A DNA stretch of 60,856 nt from Candidatus Levybacteria bacterium RIFCSPHIGHO2_01_FULL_38_26. GTDB taxonomy: Bacteria > Patescibacteriota > Microgenomatia > Levybacterales > UBA12049. Made by a program: the position numbers and the translations under genes. The DNA is taken from contig MFNO01000004.1 in NCBI GenBank assembly GCA_001782075.1, forward strand, positions 1-60,856, written 5' to 3'. Numbering within the stretch: the stretch's first letter is position 1; the number at the start of each line of letters is the position of its first letter. The notes under the pieces were generated by a model, which was not told where the DNA came from, did not search any database, and worked only from the letters and a program-made list of their open reading frames with translations. Below, in pieces: positions 33,233-43,164 of this stretch.

Positions 33233-33559
33233 TGACAATTTAAAAAGAAGCGCTGATCCGGAATTTTGGAACCGGGGAGGGAGGCACAAGACTGCGCTTC
33301 CCGCGCTTAGCAAAATTAATAATGCACTGAGGCGAAACAGTAAAAGTCAGCAACATGTGTCGTAGTAACGGAGCATGTCATGAATAAGGTTAACTTATTC
33401 CATCTGACTATATCCCTGGCGACAGGGATTTTTAATGGTTAAGTTAACAAAGCAGGGTGGCACCATGGTTCGACAGACTCACCATAAACGGGTCTGACAA
33501 CCGTCCTTGTAAGATTTCAATCTTAATTTGAGATTGAGTTTTACAAGGGCGGTTTTTTT
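33233..33559 (+). promoter_or_regulatory. Tryptophan T-box riboswitch (leader of the trp operon)
   Basis: The 467-base gap before the operon holds a T-box leader. The T-box core AGGGTGGCACC is at 33454-33464; its bulge UGGC (33458-33461) would pair with a GCCA acceptor end, matching the G73 discriminator of bacterial tRNA-Trp. A candidate specifier UGG (Trp) at 33267-33269 is followed by A and lies in a CCGG/CCGG hairpin loop within a stem AAGCGC/GCGCTT (33248-33299). A three-way junction (GTCAG/CTGAC) and hairpin ATCCCTG-GCGA-CAGGGAT (stem III position) follow. The compact stem I, with the specifier in a terminal loop, is unusual. Uncharged tRNA-Trp should favour read-through into trpC-trpB-trpA-trpS. 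Confidence 0.88.
33500..33559 (+). terminator. Regulated intrinsic terminator of the T-box leader
   Basis: ACCGTCCTTGTAA (33500-33512) pairs with TTACAAGGGCGGT (33541-33553) with one G.U; the loop itself continues the stem (TCAATCT/GAGATTGA). Seven T follow (33553-33559). It lies directly after the T-box antiterminator sequence. Confidence 0.9.
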
Positions 33560-33660
33560 GTGCACCATTGGTAGATTTATAAACAGTGTGCAATCCGCCA
33601 TAAAGCGCTCCATGAGCCGCGTTGCGAATAGTAGGTAAGGCGAATGGGAAGCTTAGGAGG

Positions 33661-33993
33661 ATGTTAGAGCAGATTATGAAAGAAAGAAGAAGTTATCAAA
33701 ATGAACTAGCCTTTAGAGCTGGCGATGCTTTGCCTTTTAATGTTAAGGATCCAAATAAAGATCAGAATATTGTTAAAGGCGCAGTAAGAGTAGTTTTGGA
33801 TGATATGTGTCAAATACAAAGTAGGAGAGGGACAATAATTTACCCTCATCAATTGTCTGAGCGCGAGGTAAATATATTACGTAGACAGCTCTTTAGACAT
33901 GGATTAGGGAAAAGAGTTGAGGCCATTGTTCCAGTTAGACTCGAAGAAGGCATGGGAACAGAAATTTTGATAGCGAAGAAGAAAAGGGGGTGA
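33661..33993 (+). CDS. Small unknown protein, first gene of the trp operon
   Basis: About 110 residues, basic, mostly helical, with no family I recognise. The frame is open from a TTG at 33622; an AGGAGG at 33655-33660 touches ATG 33661 and lies 15 nt before ATG 33676, so the exact start is uncertain. The tail EAIVPVRLEEGMGTEILIAKKKRG is beta-strand-like. It is the first ORF after the T-box terminator and so is expected to respond to tryptophan supply. Confidence 0.6.
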   Translation: MLEQIMKERRSYQNELAFRAGDALPFNVKDPNKDQNIVKGAVRVVLDDMCQIQSRRGTIIYPHQLSEREVNILRRQLFRHGLGKRVEAIVPVRLEEGMGTEILIAKKKRG

Positions 33994-33999
33994 AAATAT

Positions 34000-34308
34000 A
34001 TGAGCATAGAATATGCGGGATTACCCAGGGAAACAATTTTAAGACTCATATATCCAGATTATGCTGGACATTTAAGAAGAACAAAAATACATAATAATGG
34101 ACAGCATAAATCCGAAAGAAATAAACAGCGTGTTATAGAACATAAGCTTAAGCGAAAAAGAGACATTTCAAGCTCTAATCATAGAATCGTTGATTCAACA
34201 TTACGACCAGTTACCCTTGAAGGCTTAAGAGAATGTTTGCCAAAAGTAGGAGTTATTTTTTGTATCAAAACCAGTACAAATGATAATGTTGATCCTTTAG
34301 GTAGATAA
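34000..34308 (+). CDS. Small basic unknown protein in the trp operon
   Basis: 102 residues, strongly basic in the middle (HKSERNKQRVIEHKLKRKRD). A good ribosome-binding site (AAGGGGGTG) lies about 8 nt before the ATG, which supports translation. No domain is recognised. It starts 6 bases after the previous ORF and ends 9 bases before the PfkB kinase gene. Confidence 0.6.
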   Translation: MSIEYAGLPRETILRLIYPDYAGHLRRTKIHNNGQHKSERNKQRVIEHKLKRKRDISSSNHRIVDSTLRPVTLEGLRECLPKVGVIFCIKTSTNDNVDPLGR

Positions 34309-34317
34309 GGAACTTAT

Positions 34318-35172
34318 ATGAAAAATAGATTAACAGTTTTTGGAACAATTGAATTTGGGAGAGCAAGATTTATCAATAAGACTTATTCAGAGACGTATAT
34401 AGGCGGTAATGGCGTTCTTGCAAGTCTTGCTGCAGCTAAGTATGCAAAAGTTGATTTAGTAGGGATAATCGGTAGCGATATGAATATTAAAAAACTGGCA
34501 AAATCACTAGGAAAAAACATAGGCATAAAGAATGTACAACAGTTAAAAGGCAAAAGCTTTAATTATGGGGCAATTTATGATCCTGTAAATTTTGATTTGG
34601 TTGATGAGGAAATAGAATTTGGAGTTTATGGATCGTATGTTCCTCATGTTTTGAATCGTGAAGCTCAACTATCAAGATATGTTCTTTTCAGCGGTTCGAA
34701 TCCGCGTTTTAGTCTTGGCATATTAAAACAAATTGAAAAACCTGAATACGTGGCAGTTAGTACTCTTTTTTATCACTTAAAAAATAATTTTACGCATGCT
34801 TTAGATTTAATAGAGTCAGCAACATATTTATTTACCAACTCTAAAGAATACGACTACCTAGTTAGCAAAATTGAAAAAAATTTATTCAGTCGTTTTAAGA
34901 GACTTAAATATATCTTTAAGACGAAAGGCGTAAATGGGGTCGAGGTGATATCTGCTAATGACTCGCGTAATTTCAAACTTTCTAAAAAAGTTAATCCCAA
35001 AGATCCAACAAACGCAGGGGACGTTTTTGTGGGAGCTGTTATGGGAATGATTGCTGCAGGTTTTGACATAGAAAAAGACATTAAAAAAATTATTGATTCA
35101 GCTCAACGTGAGGCGACAAAGGTTATTGTAAATGATAAATATTATCGCTTAAAAGCAAAAGGAAATATATGA
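34318..35172 (+). CDS. PfkB-family carbohydrate/nucleoside kinase
   Basis: 284 residues of the ribokinase fold. An N-terminal substrate motif GGNGVLASLAAAKY and the C-terminal catalytic/anion-hole motif DPTNAGDVFVGAV (D-x-x-x-A-G-D, with Asp as base) are visible. The usual DTTGAGD has become DPTNAGD, so activity is likely but specificity unknown. It overlaps trpC by 4 bases, so is translationally coupled within the T-box operon. A possible link is phosphorylation of a ribose-containing precursor for the Trp route; this is inference. Confidence 0.82.
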   Translation: MKNRLTVFGTIEFGRARFINKTYSETYIGGNGVLASLAAAKYAKVDLVGIIGSDMNIKKLAKSLGKNIGIKNVQQLKGKSFNYGAIYDPVNFDLVDEEIEFGVYGSYVPHVLNREAQLSRYVLFSGSNPRFSLGILKQIEKPEYVAVSTLFYHLKNNFTHALDLIESATYLFTNSKEYDYLVSKIEKNLFSRFKRLKYIFKTKGVNGVEVISANDSRNFKLSKKVNPKDPTNAGDVFVGAVMGMIAAGFDIEKDIKKIIDSAQREATKVIVNDKYYRLKAKGNI

Positions 35173-35957
35173 AAAAAACAACAACTATATTGGATAAAAT
35201 AATAAAAAATAAAAAACTAGAATTGACAGCTGCAAAGAAAGAAGTTCCTTTAAAGTATCTTAAAAACTCAATAAAAAAGAGAAATATAAGAAGTTTTAGC
35301 AATGCAATAGGGAAAAAGAATAAGCTTAATTTAATTGCCGAAATTAAAAAATCATCTCCGTCAGGTGGTTTGATAAGAAAAGATTTTAATCATGTTTCAA
35401 TAGCAACAGAATATCAACATTCTGGTTTGGTAGATGCAATTTCTGTGCTGACAGAAAAAAGATATTTTCAGGGAGATATTAAGTTTATAAAGGATATTAA
35501 AAAAATTACTCCAATTCCAATATTAAGAAAAGATTTTATTTTTGATGAGTATCAAATATATGAATCATATCTTGCAGAAGCAGATGCATTATTACTTATA
35601 GTTGCAGTTTTAGACCCATCGGAGTTAAAGCGCTTACTTAGCCTTACTCATAAATTAGGCATGGATGCTTTAGTAGAGATTCATTCAGAAAAAGAAATAG
35701 AGATTGCATTAAAAGCAGGAACTAGAATTATTGGAATTAATGCGCGAGATTTGAAAACATTCAAAGTTAACAATGCTTTGTTTGGGAGATTGTCTAGATA
35801 CATTCCTAAGGGAATTATTAAAGTTGCTGAGTCCGGCTTAGGACAAAGAAGAGATTTGGAAAATGTCTATAGGGCAGGAGCAAATGCAGCTTTGATTGGA
35901 ACATCTATTTTAGAAGCAAAAGATATAAAAATTAAGTTGAGAGAATTAGCGGGTTAA
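35169..35957 (+). CDS. trpC: Indole-3-glycerol phosphate synthase
   Basis: TIM-barrel enzyme closing the indole ring from CdRP, the step before tryptophan synthase. Signature segments: LIAEIKKSSPSGGLI (catalytic Lys and Ser-Pro-Ser phosphate/substrate motif), ISVLTEKRYFQGD, ILRKDFIFDEYQIYE, IIGINARDLKTFKV, and VAESGLG followed by GANAALIGTSIL. 262 residues, single-domain, not fused to TrpF. It is coupled to the PfkB gene upstream and followed after 4 bases by the HAD gene. Confidence 0.95.
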   Translation: MKKTTTILDKIIKNKKLELTAAKKEVPLKYLKNSIKKRNIRSFSNAIGKKNKLNLIAEIKKSSPSGGLIRKDFNHVSIATEYQHSGLVDAISVLTEKRYFQGDIKFIKDIKKITPIPILRKDFIFDEYQIYESYLAEADALLLIVAVLDPSELKRLLSLTHKLGMDALVEIHSEKEIEIALKAGTRIIGINARDLKTFKVNNALFGRLSRYIPKGIIKVAESGLGQRRDLENVYRAGANAALIGTSILEAKDIKIKLRELAG

Positions 35958-35961
35958 GACT

Positions 35962-36786
35962 ATGAATGAGTTGTTAAAAAGATATAGGGTAGAGGCGCAA
36001 AATGAGAATAGCCTAAGAGAAGTAAGGGAGATGATTATTGCCCCTGATACTCTTACCGTATTTGATTTTGACCATACAATGTTTAAGACTAGCATCTTTC
36101 ATAGAATGTCGTTTCAGGGAGTGCTTCATGCGTTGGGAAGATCGTTAGAAATTACGCCCGAATTAGGAGCAAAACTTAAAGGGGGAGGAGACGAGGAGAT
36201 ATTTGAAATATTGCTTGATGCTTCAGGGGGAACGGATAAGAATTTGCTCTTACGAGCAATTAATGAAAGAAAAAAGATCTTAATACAAGCAGTTAAAGCA
36301 GACGGAGACCTAGCTGCCTATTTTATGCCAGGCATACCAGATGCTATAAGAAGTTTAAGAGCTTGTGGTAAGAAAGTAGGTATTGCAAGCGCAAGTCCAG
36401 ATGGTTTTGTTCAAGAATTTGTTGCAAGAGTCAGTGTAGACGGAGTTAACATAAACGATGTATTTATATCAGATGCTATTATTGGTGGTACAACAGTTAG
36501 GTCAGTTCACAATTCTCTTTCAGTTGATAGTGATTCGCCGTCCTCTCTTAATAAACCTAACCCTTTCTCTATTAGATATTCAGCAAATAAAATAAGCGGA
36601 GAACAGGGATTTCCAATTTTATACATTGGCGATGGAAGAGTAGATGCCTTGAGTGTCCGCGGAAATCAAAATATGGTTGGGTTGATAGTCAATGCGGAAG
36701 AACATGATTCATTGCGTAAAGAATTTGAGAGAGATGAAAATATTATAGTAGTAGGATCAATAGGGGAGGTTTTGAATGCAAAATAA
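35962..36786 (+). CDS. HAD-superfamily phosphatase in the trp operon
   Basis: 274 residues. HAD motif I is FDFDHTMF (D-x-D nucleophile), motif II region IASASPDG, motif III Lys near [10 protein letters not shown], motif [12 protein letters not shown] helical cap lies between motifs I and II (~40-125). Substrate is unknown. It sits between trpC and trpB and overlaps trpB by 11 bases, so it is made together with the tryptophan enzymes; a role in trimming a phosphorylated intermediate or in salvage is possible. Confidence 0.82.
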   Translation: MNELLKRYRVEAQNENSLREVREMIIAPDTLTVFDFDHTMFKTSIFHRMSFQGVLHALGRSLEITPELGAKLKGGGDEEIFEILLDASGGTDKNLLLRAINERKKILIQAVKADGDLAAYFMPGIPDAIRSLRACGKKVGIASASPDGFVQEFVARVSVDGVNINDVFISDAIIGGTTVRSVHNSLSVDSDSPSSLNKPNPFSIRYSANKISGEQGFPILYIGDGRVDALSVRGNQNMVGLIVNAEEHDSLRKEFERDENIIVVGSIGEVLNAK

Positions 36787-38005
36787 AGGGCATTTTGGAC
36801 AATTTGGGGGAAGATATGTGCCAGAAATGTTGATTCCAGCTCTTGAGGAATTGGAGAAGTCGTATTTTAAGGCAAAAAAAGATAAGGAGTTTCAGAAAAA
36901 GTTTAGTTATCATCTTAAAACCTATGCTGGTCGTCCAACTCCTTTGACATTTGCCAAAAATCTTACAGAAAAACTCGGAGGAGCAAAGATTTATCTTAAA
37001 AATGAAGGATTAAATCTAACAGGCGCGCATAAAATCACTCACTGTATTGGACAGGCACTCCTTGCAAAAAGAATGGGTAAGACAAGACTCATTGCAGAAA
37101 CAGGAGCAGGACAGCATGGCCTAGCAACGGCAACTGTTGCGGCAAAATTTGGATTTTCATGCACTATTTATATGGGAGAAGTAGATATTGTAAGGCAAAG
37201 GCCAAATGTTTTTCTCATGGAACAGCTTGGAGCAAAAGTAATTCCTGTTTCTTTTGGCAATAAAACTTTAAAAGACGCGGTTAATGCTGCTTTAAAAGAT
37301 TGGATTGAAAATGTAGATACAACGCATTATCTCTTGGGATCGGTTGTTGGTCCGCATCCATATCCTACTATGACTCGAGACTTTCAATCAGTTGTGGGAA
37401 GAGAAGTAAAAAGGCAAATTAAAAATGAAACTGGTAAATTGCCTGATTACATTATAGCTTGCGTTGGAGGAGGGAGTAATGCGATGGGTATTTTTACTGA
37501 ATTTATCAAAGAGAAAAATGTAGAGTTGATCGGGGTGGAAGCAGGCGGTAAAGGTAAGGCAGTAGGAGAAAATGCTATCAGATTCAATGGCGGGTCAATT
37601 GGAGTAGTAGAGGGGTATAAATCATATTTTTTACAAGACAGCGATGGACAAATTCAAAAAACTCACAGCATTTCGGCAGGATTAGATTATGCTGGAATAG
37701 GACCAGAGCTTGCATACTTAAAAGAAAAAGGAAGAGTAAAATTTACATCCGCTACAGATGCAGAGGCTTTAGGCGCATTTGATATTTTGGCAAAGACAGA
37801 AGGTATTATTCCTGCCTTAGAATCTTCTCATGCGGTAGCAGAAGCTATAAAACTTGCTCCAAAACTGAAAAAAAGTGACGTAATTGTCGTAAATCTTTCA
37901 GGTCGTGGAGACAAGGATTTGTTTATCTTGGCAAAAGCTTTGGGAGATGATAAGTTTATGGATTTTTTGAAAAGTTATATTAATGATGATGAACAAAATA
38001 GATAA
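36776..38005 (+). CDS. trpB: Tryptophan synthase beta chain
   Basis: PLP enzyme joining indole and serine. [17 protein letters not shown] at the N-terminus, the PLP lysine in [27 protein letters not shown], the phosphate loop [10 protein letters not shown] and [19 protein letters not shown] near the C-terminus are diagnostic of the TrpB1 subfamily that partners TrpA. 409 residues, standard length. It overlaps the HAD gene upstream and trpA downstream (23 bases). Confidence 0.97.
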   Translation: MQNKGHFGQFGGRYVPEMLIPALEELEKSYFKAKKDKEFQKKFSYHLKTYAGRPTPLTFAKNLTEKLGGAKIYLKNEGLNLTGAHKITHCIGQALLAKRMGKTRLIAETGAGQHGLATATVAAKFGFSCTIYMGEVDIVRQRPNVFLMEQLGAKVIPVSFGNKTLKDAVNAALKDWIENVDTTHYLLGSVVGPHPYPTMTRDFQSVVGREVKRQIKNETGKLPDYIIACVGGGSNAMGIFTEFIKEKNVELIGVEAGGKGKAVGENAIRFNGGSIGVVEGYKSYFLQDSDGQIQKTHSISAGLDYAGIGPELAYLKEKGRVKFTSATDAEALGAFDILAKTEGIIPALESSHAVAEAIKLAPKLKKSDVIVVNLSGRGDKDLFILAKALGDDKFMDFLKSYINDDEQNR

Positions 38006-38783
38006 GCGATTGCAGAAAACAAAAAAGGAGAAAAGACTAGGATTGATGACGCATGTTGTTGTCGGCTATCCTTCTTTGGCTAAAACATTTGATATTGTAA
38101 AAATTATGGAAAAAAATGGAGTAGATTTTGTTGAGCTTCAGATACCATTCTCTGATCCGTTAGCTGATGGTACAACTATTATGAAGGCTTGTGAGAGTGC
38201 GTTAAAAAATGGCACAAAAGTTAAAGATGCTTTTGATGTTGTGGAAAAGTTGTCTGGGGAAGTGAAGATTCCGCTTCTTTTCATGGCGTACTATAATACT
38301 GTGTTTAAATACGGAACAGAAAAGTTTTGCAAAGGCGCAAGTGCGGTTGGGATAGCAGGGCTTATTGTTCCTGATATGCCGATTGAAGAGGAACAGTGTG
38401 AACATTTTGACAAATATTGTAGAAAATATAATTTGAAGAATATCAAAGTTCTATCGCCATCTTCTACGGATGAACGTTTGGAAAAAAATGAAAAGGTTGC
38501 GAGTGGTTTTGTTTATTTTACCGCAAGACAGGGAATAACTGGAGCAAAAGATACATTGGATCCAAAAATCCAGATCTATCTTAAAAAAGTAAAAAAATAT
38601 TTTTCTATTCCAGTTGCAGTTGGATTTGGTATCTCAAAGAGGGAGCACATGAGAGCATTGCAACAGCATGCTGATATAGCAGTTGTTGGAAGTGCAATTA
38701 TTGAAGTAATCAATAAGTCTAAGGATCAGGACATAGAGAAAAATGTTAGGAGTTTTATAAAGAACTTAAAAATGGTAAACTAG
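37983..38783 (+). CDS. trpA: Tryptophan synthase alpha chain
   Basis: TIM-barrel subunit releasing indole from indole-3-glycerol phosphate. The catalytic Glu is in [15 protein letters not shown] (usual ELGIPFSDP, here Gln for Gly), the second catalytic Asp is in the same block, and [11 protein letters not shown] plus [11 protein letters not shown] and VVGSAIIE are conserved. Three consecutive ATGs (37983, 37986, 37989) leave the start ambiguous by two codons. The 23-base overlap with trpB implies translational coupling. Confidence 0.96.
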   Translation: MMMNKIDKRLQKTKKEKRLGLMTHVVVGYPSLAKTFDIVKIMEKNGVDFVELQIPFSDPLADGTTIMKACESALKNGTKVKDAFDVVEKLSGEVKIPLLFMAYYNTVFKYGTEKFCKGASAVGIAGLIVPDMPIEEEQCEHFDKYCRKYNLKNIKVLSPSSTDERLEKNEKVASGFVYFTARQGITGAKDTLDPKIQIYLKKVKKYFSIPVAVGFGISKREHMRALQQHADIAVVGSAIIEVINKSKDQDIEKNVRSFIKNLKMVN

Positions 38784-38795
38784 GGGAGACTTTAT

Positions 38796-39776
38796 ATGAA
38801 AAAGCGAGTTTATTCTGGTATACGTGCTACAGGACGATTGCATCTGGGGAATTATTTGGGAGCGGTCAAGGGGATGCTTGCTTTGCAGGACGAGTATGAC
38901 TGCATTTTTTCTGTGGTTGACTCCCATACTATTACTGTTCCCTACGATCCAAAAACACTCAAGCAATCGGTCCGTGAGATAATATTGGATTATTTAGCAG
39001 CCGGACTTGATCCTAAGAAGTGTCATTTGGAGATTCAGTCAATGGTGCCGCAGCATATAGAGCTTTCCTATTATCTTGCAACTATTTATCCTGTTTCACG
39101 TCTTGAAGATTTGCCTACATACAAAGACAAAAAAGCTCAGTACCCAAAGTATGTGAACATGGGGCTTTTGTATTATCCGGTTCTTATGGCGGCAGACGTA
39201 TTGTTGTATAAGGGAGAATTGGTGCCCGTTGGGATAGACCAGGAGCCGCATCTTGAAGTAATGCGGGAAATCGCACGAAAGTTTAATGGTATGTTTGGGC
39301 AAACATTTCCTGAGCCGCAAAGATTTAAAACAGAAGGTGAATATGTGCCCTCGTTAGCAGGCGGGGGAAAGATGAGTAAGTCTGTTGAGGGGAGTTATAT
39401 TACTTTAACTGATGATTTGGAGACAATTAGAAAGCGTTTGGCAGCTGCTCCAACAGATAGCGGACAAATCGGCGGAGAGCTTCCAAAAGAGGGTGGAGTT
39501 GCGAACTTATTTAAACTGTTAAAACTACTAAAACTTGATGTTGAGTATAAAAAATTTGAACAGGATTACAGAGATAAAAAAATTCGCTACACAGAGCTGA
39601 AAGAGGTTTTGGCGAAGGCAATTTACGAAGAACTGCAGCCGTTTCAGGAGAAAAGAAAAATCTTCAAAGAAGATCCTAAACTTGTTGATGACATCATTGA
39701 TGAAGGTAACAGAAAGTGTCTTCAAATGGCAGATAGGACGATGGGGGAAGTGAAAAAGAAGATGGGGTTGATTTAG
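38796..39776 (+). CDS. trpS: Tryptophan--tRNA ligase
   Basis: Class I synthetase charging tRNA-Trp, the ligand read by the T-box upstream. SGIRATGRLHLGNYLGA contains the HIGH-equivalent HLGN, MAADVLLY and VGIDQEPHLE are the Trp-site region, and GKMSKSVEG is the KMSKS loop. 326 residues, standard bacterial TrpRS. A GGGGAG Shine-Dalgarno precedes the ATG. Having trpS at the end of the T-box operon is consistent with regulation by uncharged tRNA-Trp. Confidence 0.97.
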   Translation: MKKRVYSGIRATGRLHLGNYLGAVKGMLALQDEYDCIFSVVDSHTITVPYDPKTLKQSVREIILDYLAAGLDPKKCHLEIQSMVPQHIELSYYLATIYPVSRLEDLPTYKDKKAQYPKYVNMGLLYYPVLMAADVLLYKGELVPVGIDQEPHLEVMREIARKFNGMFGQTFPEPQRFKTEGEYVPSLAGGGKMSKSVEGSYITLTDDLETIRKRLAAAPTDSGQIGGELPKEGGVANLFKLLKLLKLDVEYKKFEQDYRDKKIRYTELKEVLAKAIYEELQPFQEKRKIFKEDPKLVDDIIDEGNRKCLQMADRTMGEVKKKMGLI

Positions 39777-39779
39777 GAA

Positions 39780-40016
39780 GTGAAAAATTTTGTTCTCTGG
39801 TTTATCCGTTTCTATCAAAAAACCTCTTTTTTCCATAAGACGATTTTTAGAGCTCTTTTTATCTCAGACTCTGTTTGCAGATACGAGCCGACCTGCTCCA
39901 ATTACACATATCAGGCGATTGAGAAATACGGAGTATTTAAGGGTTTGTTTTTTGGCTTAAAAAGAATCATCCGTTGTCATCCGTGGGCAAAGGGAGGACA
40001 TGATCCTCTGAAGTAA
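39780..40016 (+). CDS. yidD: Membrane protein insertion efficiency factor YidD
   Basis: 78 residues starting with GTG. Family pattern is complete: [42 protein letters not shown] with three conserved cysteines. Members associate with the membrane and assist YidC. It starts 3 bases after trpS; the usual rnpA/yidC partners are not here. Confidence 0.93.
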   Translation: MKNFVLWFIRFYQKTSFFHKTIFRALFISDSVCRYEPTCSNYTYQAIEKYGVFKGLFFGLKRIIRCHPWAKGGHDPLK

Positions 40017-40045
40017 ATTTATGGTATAATAATTAAATAAATTTT

Positions 40046-41908
40046 ATGAGCACAAACGGAAAAAAACACAATAAAAAACCAAAAATTTTAAAATTTAAGA
40101 TAAATACTTCCTGGAAAAATATTTTTCTTTATGGATTTCTCATATTATTTATGACGTTTATTTTCATGGGGATTAATCAACAGTCTTTTGACCAAACAAA
40201 AACCGTTCCCATATCACAGGTTATTTCTGATGTAAAAGCTGGGAGAGTTTCAGAAATCGAGATTACAGACAACAAGCTTGCAGTAAAAAAAGGGGATGAG
40301 ACTATCCATGCTTTTAAAGAATCGGGAGCAAATGTCTATCAGATGTTTAGAGACGCTGGTATTTCAGATAAAGATTTAGATAAAACAAAGATTGTAGTTA
40401 ATGATCAGACAGGCGTTGGGAGCTGGTTAATTGTTCTTTCTAATATCCTTCCGATACTTTTGATGGTTGCTTTTTTCTACTTTATTTTCCGTCAGGCAAG
40501 AGGAGCTCAGGAGAATATTTTTTCTTTTGGTAGATCCAGGGCAAAGTTATTCAGCAAAGATACCCCAAGGATTGGGTTTGCCGATGTTGCTGGAGTAGAT
40601 GAGGCAAAGCAAGAGCTAACGGAAATTGTAGATTTTTTGAAAAATCCCCAAAAATACAAAGCAGTTGGAGCCAGGACTCCAAAGGGGGTTTTGATGGTTG
40701 GTCCAAGCGGGACTGGAAAGACACTTCTTGCCCGGGCAACGGCAGGCGAGGCAAGCGTACCGTTTTTCTCCATGGCAGGATCTGAGTTTATGGAGATGCT
40801 TGTTGGAGTCGGAGCAAGCAGAGTCCGTGACCTATTTGATACTGCGAAAAAAGCCCAGCCCGCGATTATTTTTATAGACGAGATAGATGCCATTGGAAGA
40901 CAAAGAGGCATTGGCGTGATGGCTGGACATGATGAGAGAGAACAAACGCTAAATCAGATATTGGTTGAGATGGACGGATTTGCGCCAACTGAACAGCTGG
41001 TTGTTATTGCAGCAACCAATAGGCCTGACGTTTTGGACCCGGCGTTAATTCGACCAGGACGTTTTGATCGAAGGGTTATCTTGGATATGCCAGATATTGT
41101 GGGCAGAAAATCGATTTTGGCAATTCACGCCAAAGGCAAGCCTTTCGCAAAAGATGTGGATTGGGAAAAAGTAGCCAAACGAACAGTTGGATTCTCAGGG
41201 GCAGACCTTGAGAATATGCTTAACGAATCTGCTATTTTAACAGCCAGGCTCAATAAGCAGGCAATTGATATGAAGGATATTGAAGAAGCAGCAACAAAAG
41301 TAAAGCTTGGTCCTGAGAAGAGAAGGCTTCAGTCAGATGAAGATAGAAAAATGACAGCGTATCACGAGGCGGGACACGCTCTTGTTTCTTGGCATATGCC
41401 TAATATGGACCCTGTTCATAGAATTTCTATTGTTAGTCGTGGAGTTTCTCTAGGACATACCATGATGGAGCCCACAGAACATGTGCATGAAACAAAAACT
41501 CGTCTTTTGGAGCAGATTAGTGTCATGCTTGGAGGAAGAGCGGCAGAGAGTTTGGTATTTGAAGAAATGACAACAGGAGCATCAGATGATATAGCCAAAG
41601 CCACAGAGGTGGCAAGAACTATGGTTACAGAATATGGAATGAGCAAACTTGGTCCTATGAATTTGGATGGGGAGAGAAAACGTTTCTATGAACAAGCTAA
41701 CGTGTCCCCTGATATGGCGGCAAAAATAGATGAAGAGGTTAGAAAAATTACAGATGTTGCCTATAAAACAGCAACTACAATTTTAGTAAAACTGCGAGTC
41801 AAGCTTGATTTGTTGGCAGAGGAGCTTTTGAAGAAAGAGACGATTGAAGCGGAAAGCTTTATAGATCTTCTTGGTCCCAAAAAAGCTATTGTGCCGGTAA
41901 AGAGTTAG
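40046..41908 (+). CDS. ftsH: ATP-dependent zinc metalloprotease FtsH
   Basis: Membrane AAA+ protease for quality control. Two N-terminal membrane helices (~28-46 and ~131-151) flank an extracytoplasmic domain; Walker A GPSGTGKT is at 219-226, Walker [12 protein letters not shown] and [11 protein letters not shown] follow, and the zinc site HEAGH is at 440-444. 620 residues, usual length. TATAAT at 40025-40030 gives a short leader. The stop abuts, without any spacer, the stop of the convergent fusion gene. Confidence 0.97.
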   Translation: MSTNGKKHNKKPKILKFKINTSWKNIFLYGFLILFMTFIFMGINQQSFDQTKTVPISQVISDVKAGRVSEIEITDNKLAVKKGDETIHAFKESGANVYQMFRDAGISDKDLDKTKIVVNDQTGVGSWLIVLSNILPILLMVAFFYFIFRQARGAQENIFSFGRSRAKLFSKDTPRIGFADVAGVDEAKQELTEIVDFLKNPQKYKAVGARTPKGVLMVGPSGTGKTLLARATAGEASVPFFSMAGSEFMEMLVGVGASRVRDLFDTAKKAQPAIIFIDEIDAIGRQRGIGVMAGHDEREQTLNQILVEMDGFAPTEQLVVIAATNRPDVLDPALIRPGRFDRRVILDMPDIVGRKSILAIHAKGKPFAKDVDWEKVAKRTVGFSGADLENMLNESAILTARLNKQAIDMKDIEEAATKVKLGPEKRRLQSDEDRKMTAYHEAGHALVSWHMPNMDPVHRISIVSRGVSLGHTMMEPTEHVHETKTRLLEQISVMLGGRAAESLVFEEMTTGASDDIAKATEVARTMVTEYGMSKLGPMNLDGERKRFYEQANVSPDMAAKIDEEVRKITDVAYKTATTILVKLRVKLDLLAEELLKKETIEAESFIDLLGPKKAIVPVKS

Positions 41909-43096
41909 CTATAGGCTTAATGCTTCTTTCCAGCTCTTCCATGTTATTCTTATGTTCTCTTTTGCATTTTTATTGTAAGGCTTATCGAAGAGAATATGTT
42001 TCCATACAGGTTTCCTCAGGCCTTTGTGTTTAGGCCGATCATCGATGAGGATGTCTCCGTGAATTAGAGTTTTATCTTTTGTAACAATTATTTTTTTCGT
42101 CCACTCATATCCCAGATGTTTTTCTACCCAATTGTATTTTTCAAGCACGCAGTTTTCGTATCGGTCAATAGGCTTTGTGCATATAAAAACTTCGTGTCCC
42201 AACCTCTGAATTTCTTCGAGTCCTTCTTTTGCGCCTTCTATCTCAGGAAGATTTTGAAAAAAACCGGCTTCTCTTGCGATTTTACCAACGTCGTCTCTTA
42301 AATTATTTGGATAATCATCAAAAACAGAGAATGTTTTTCTATCTTTAAGCGGAATATGCGGGTGAGTTGGAAATTTTCTTTGCCAAGAATCAAGAAAGCC
42401 TTTTTCAAAATCAGCCAACACTCCGTCCATGTCAACAAGAATTATTTTTCTGCTTGTAATAAAGTTTAGAATGCTTTCAGCTTCTTGGGGAATATTCATG
42501 TTGTCAGTATTAAGATAGGTAACCGGAACCCCTTTTTCCTCTAGAAAATTTTTTACTTTTTCATAAGCTTCATGAACTCGGGTCCTGTTTTCAAAACCCA
42601 TTTTTTTTGAATCTATGGTAAACTTTCCGCTCATAAACTTTCCGTCCTTCTCCTCTAATGATGGTTTTCTTAATTTTTCTCTTCGTATTGCCTCCTTTAC
42701 ACTGCAGTTAGTAATAACCACAAGGCTGGGAAGAGGTATGTTTTGGTTTCTGTGCATATCCCACACATTTTGCATAGTCAGCTCGTTATTTAGAGTTTGA
42801 TAGGCAAGCGTTGTTGTCTCCCCGCGGTTTGCTATTACAATCTTTTTTAATAGTGTAGGCATAACTATTTCTTGGTAGAGCTTTTTTCGCTGGTTAATTA
42901 TCACACTTGCCGCTTCTTTATCTCCTTTTTCCTTTGCAAGTAATATTTTTTCCCGATCGTAATTTTTCTCTTTTGTTTCTTCTATAGAGTCAGCTTTTAA
43001 GTTTAATTTCTCTAAATCTTTTAGGAGTTGATTGATAATGCTGTCTTTGCCAGATGCGCTTGGACCGTCAACGAGAATAAATAACCCTTTTTTCAT
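41909..43096 (-). CDS. Fusion of dTMP-kinase-like domain and 5'(3')-deoxyribonucleotidase-like HAD domain
   Basis: 395 residues. Residues 1-~210 are a P-loop kinase of the thymidylate-kinase type: GPSASGKDS (Walker A), NRGETTTLAYQ (equivalent of DRY...AYQ), and a Lys/Arg-rich lid (REKLRKPSLEEKDGK). Residues ~217-395 are a NT5C-type HAD nucleotidase: ILVDMDGVLADF (motif I), ICTKPI (motif II), IVTKDKTLIHGDILIDDRP (motif III/IV). Joining a nucleotide kinase to a nucleotide phosphatase is unusual and suggests nucleotide-pool control or an altered substrate. A minus-strand TATAAT (43106-43111) lies 9 nt before the ATG. Confidence 0.85.
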   Translation of the reverse strand: MKKGLFILVDGPSASGKDSIINQLLKDLEKLNLKADSIEETKEKNYDREKILLAKEKGDKEAASVIINQRKKLYQEIVMPTLLKKIVIANRGETTTLAYQTLNNELTMQNVWDMHRNQNIPLPSLVVITNCSVKEAIRREKLRKPSLEEKDGKFMSGKFTIDSKKMGFENRTRVHEAYEKVKNFLEEKGVPVTYLNTDNMNIPQEAESILNFITSRKIILVDMDGVLADFEKGFLDSWQRKFPTHPHIPLKDRKTFSVFDDYPNNLRDDVGKIAREAGFFQNLPEIEGAKEGLEEIQRLGHEVFICTKPIDRYENCVLEKYNWVEKHLGYEWTKKIIVTKDKTLIHGDILIDDRPKHKGLRKPVWKHILFDKPYNKNAKENIRITWKSWKEALSL

Positions 43097-43164
43097 TCAC
43101 AATGTATTATACTCTAATCTTTTCTAATTACCATACGTCTTTAGAATGGTATAATTAGAGGGGA

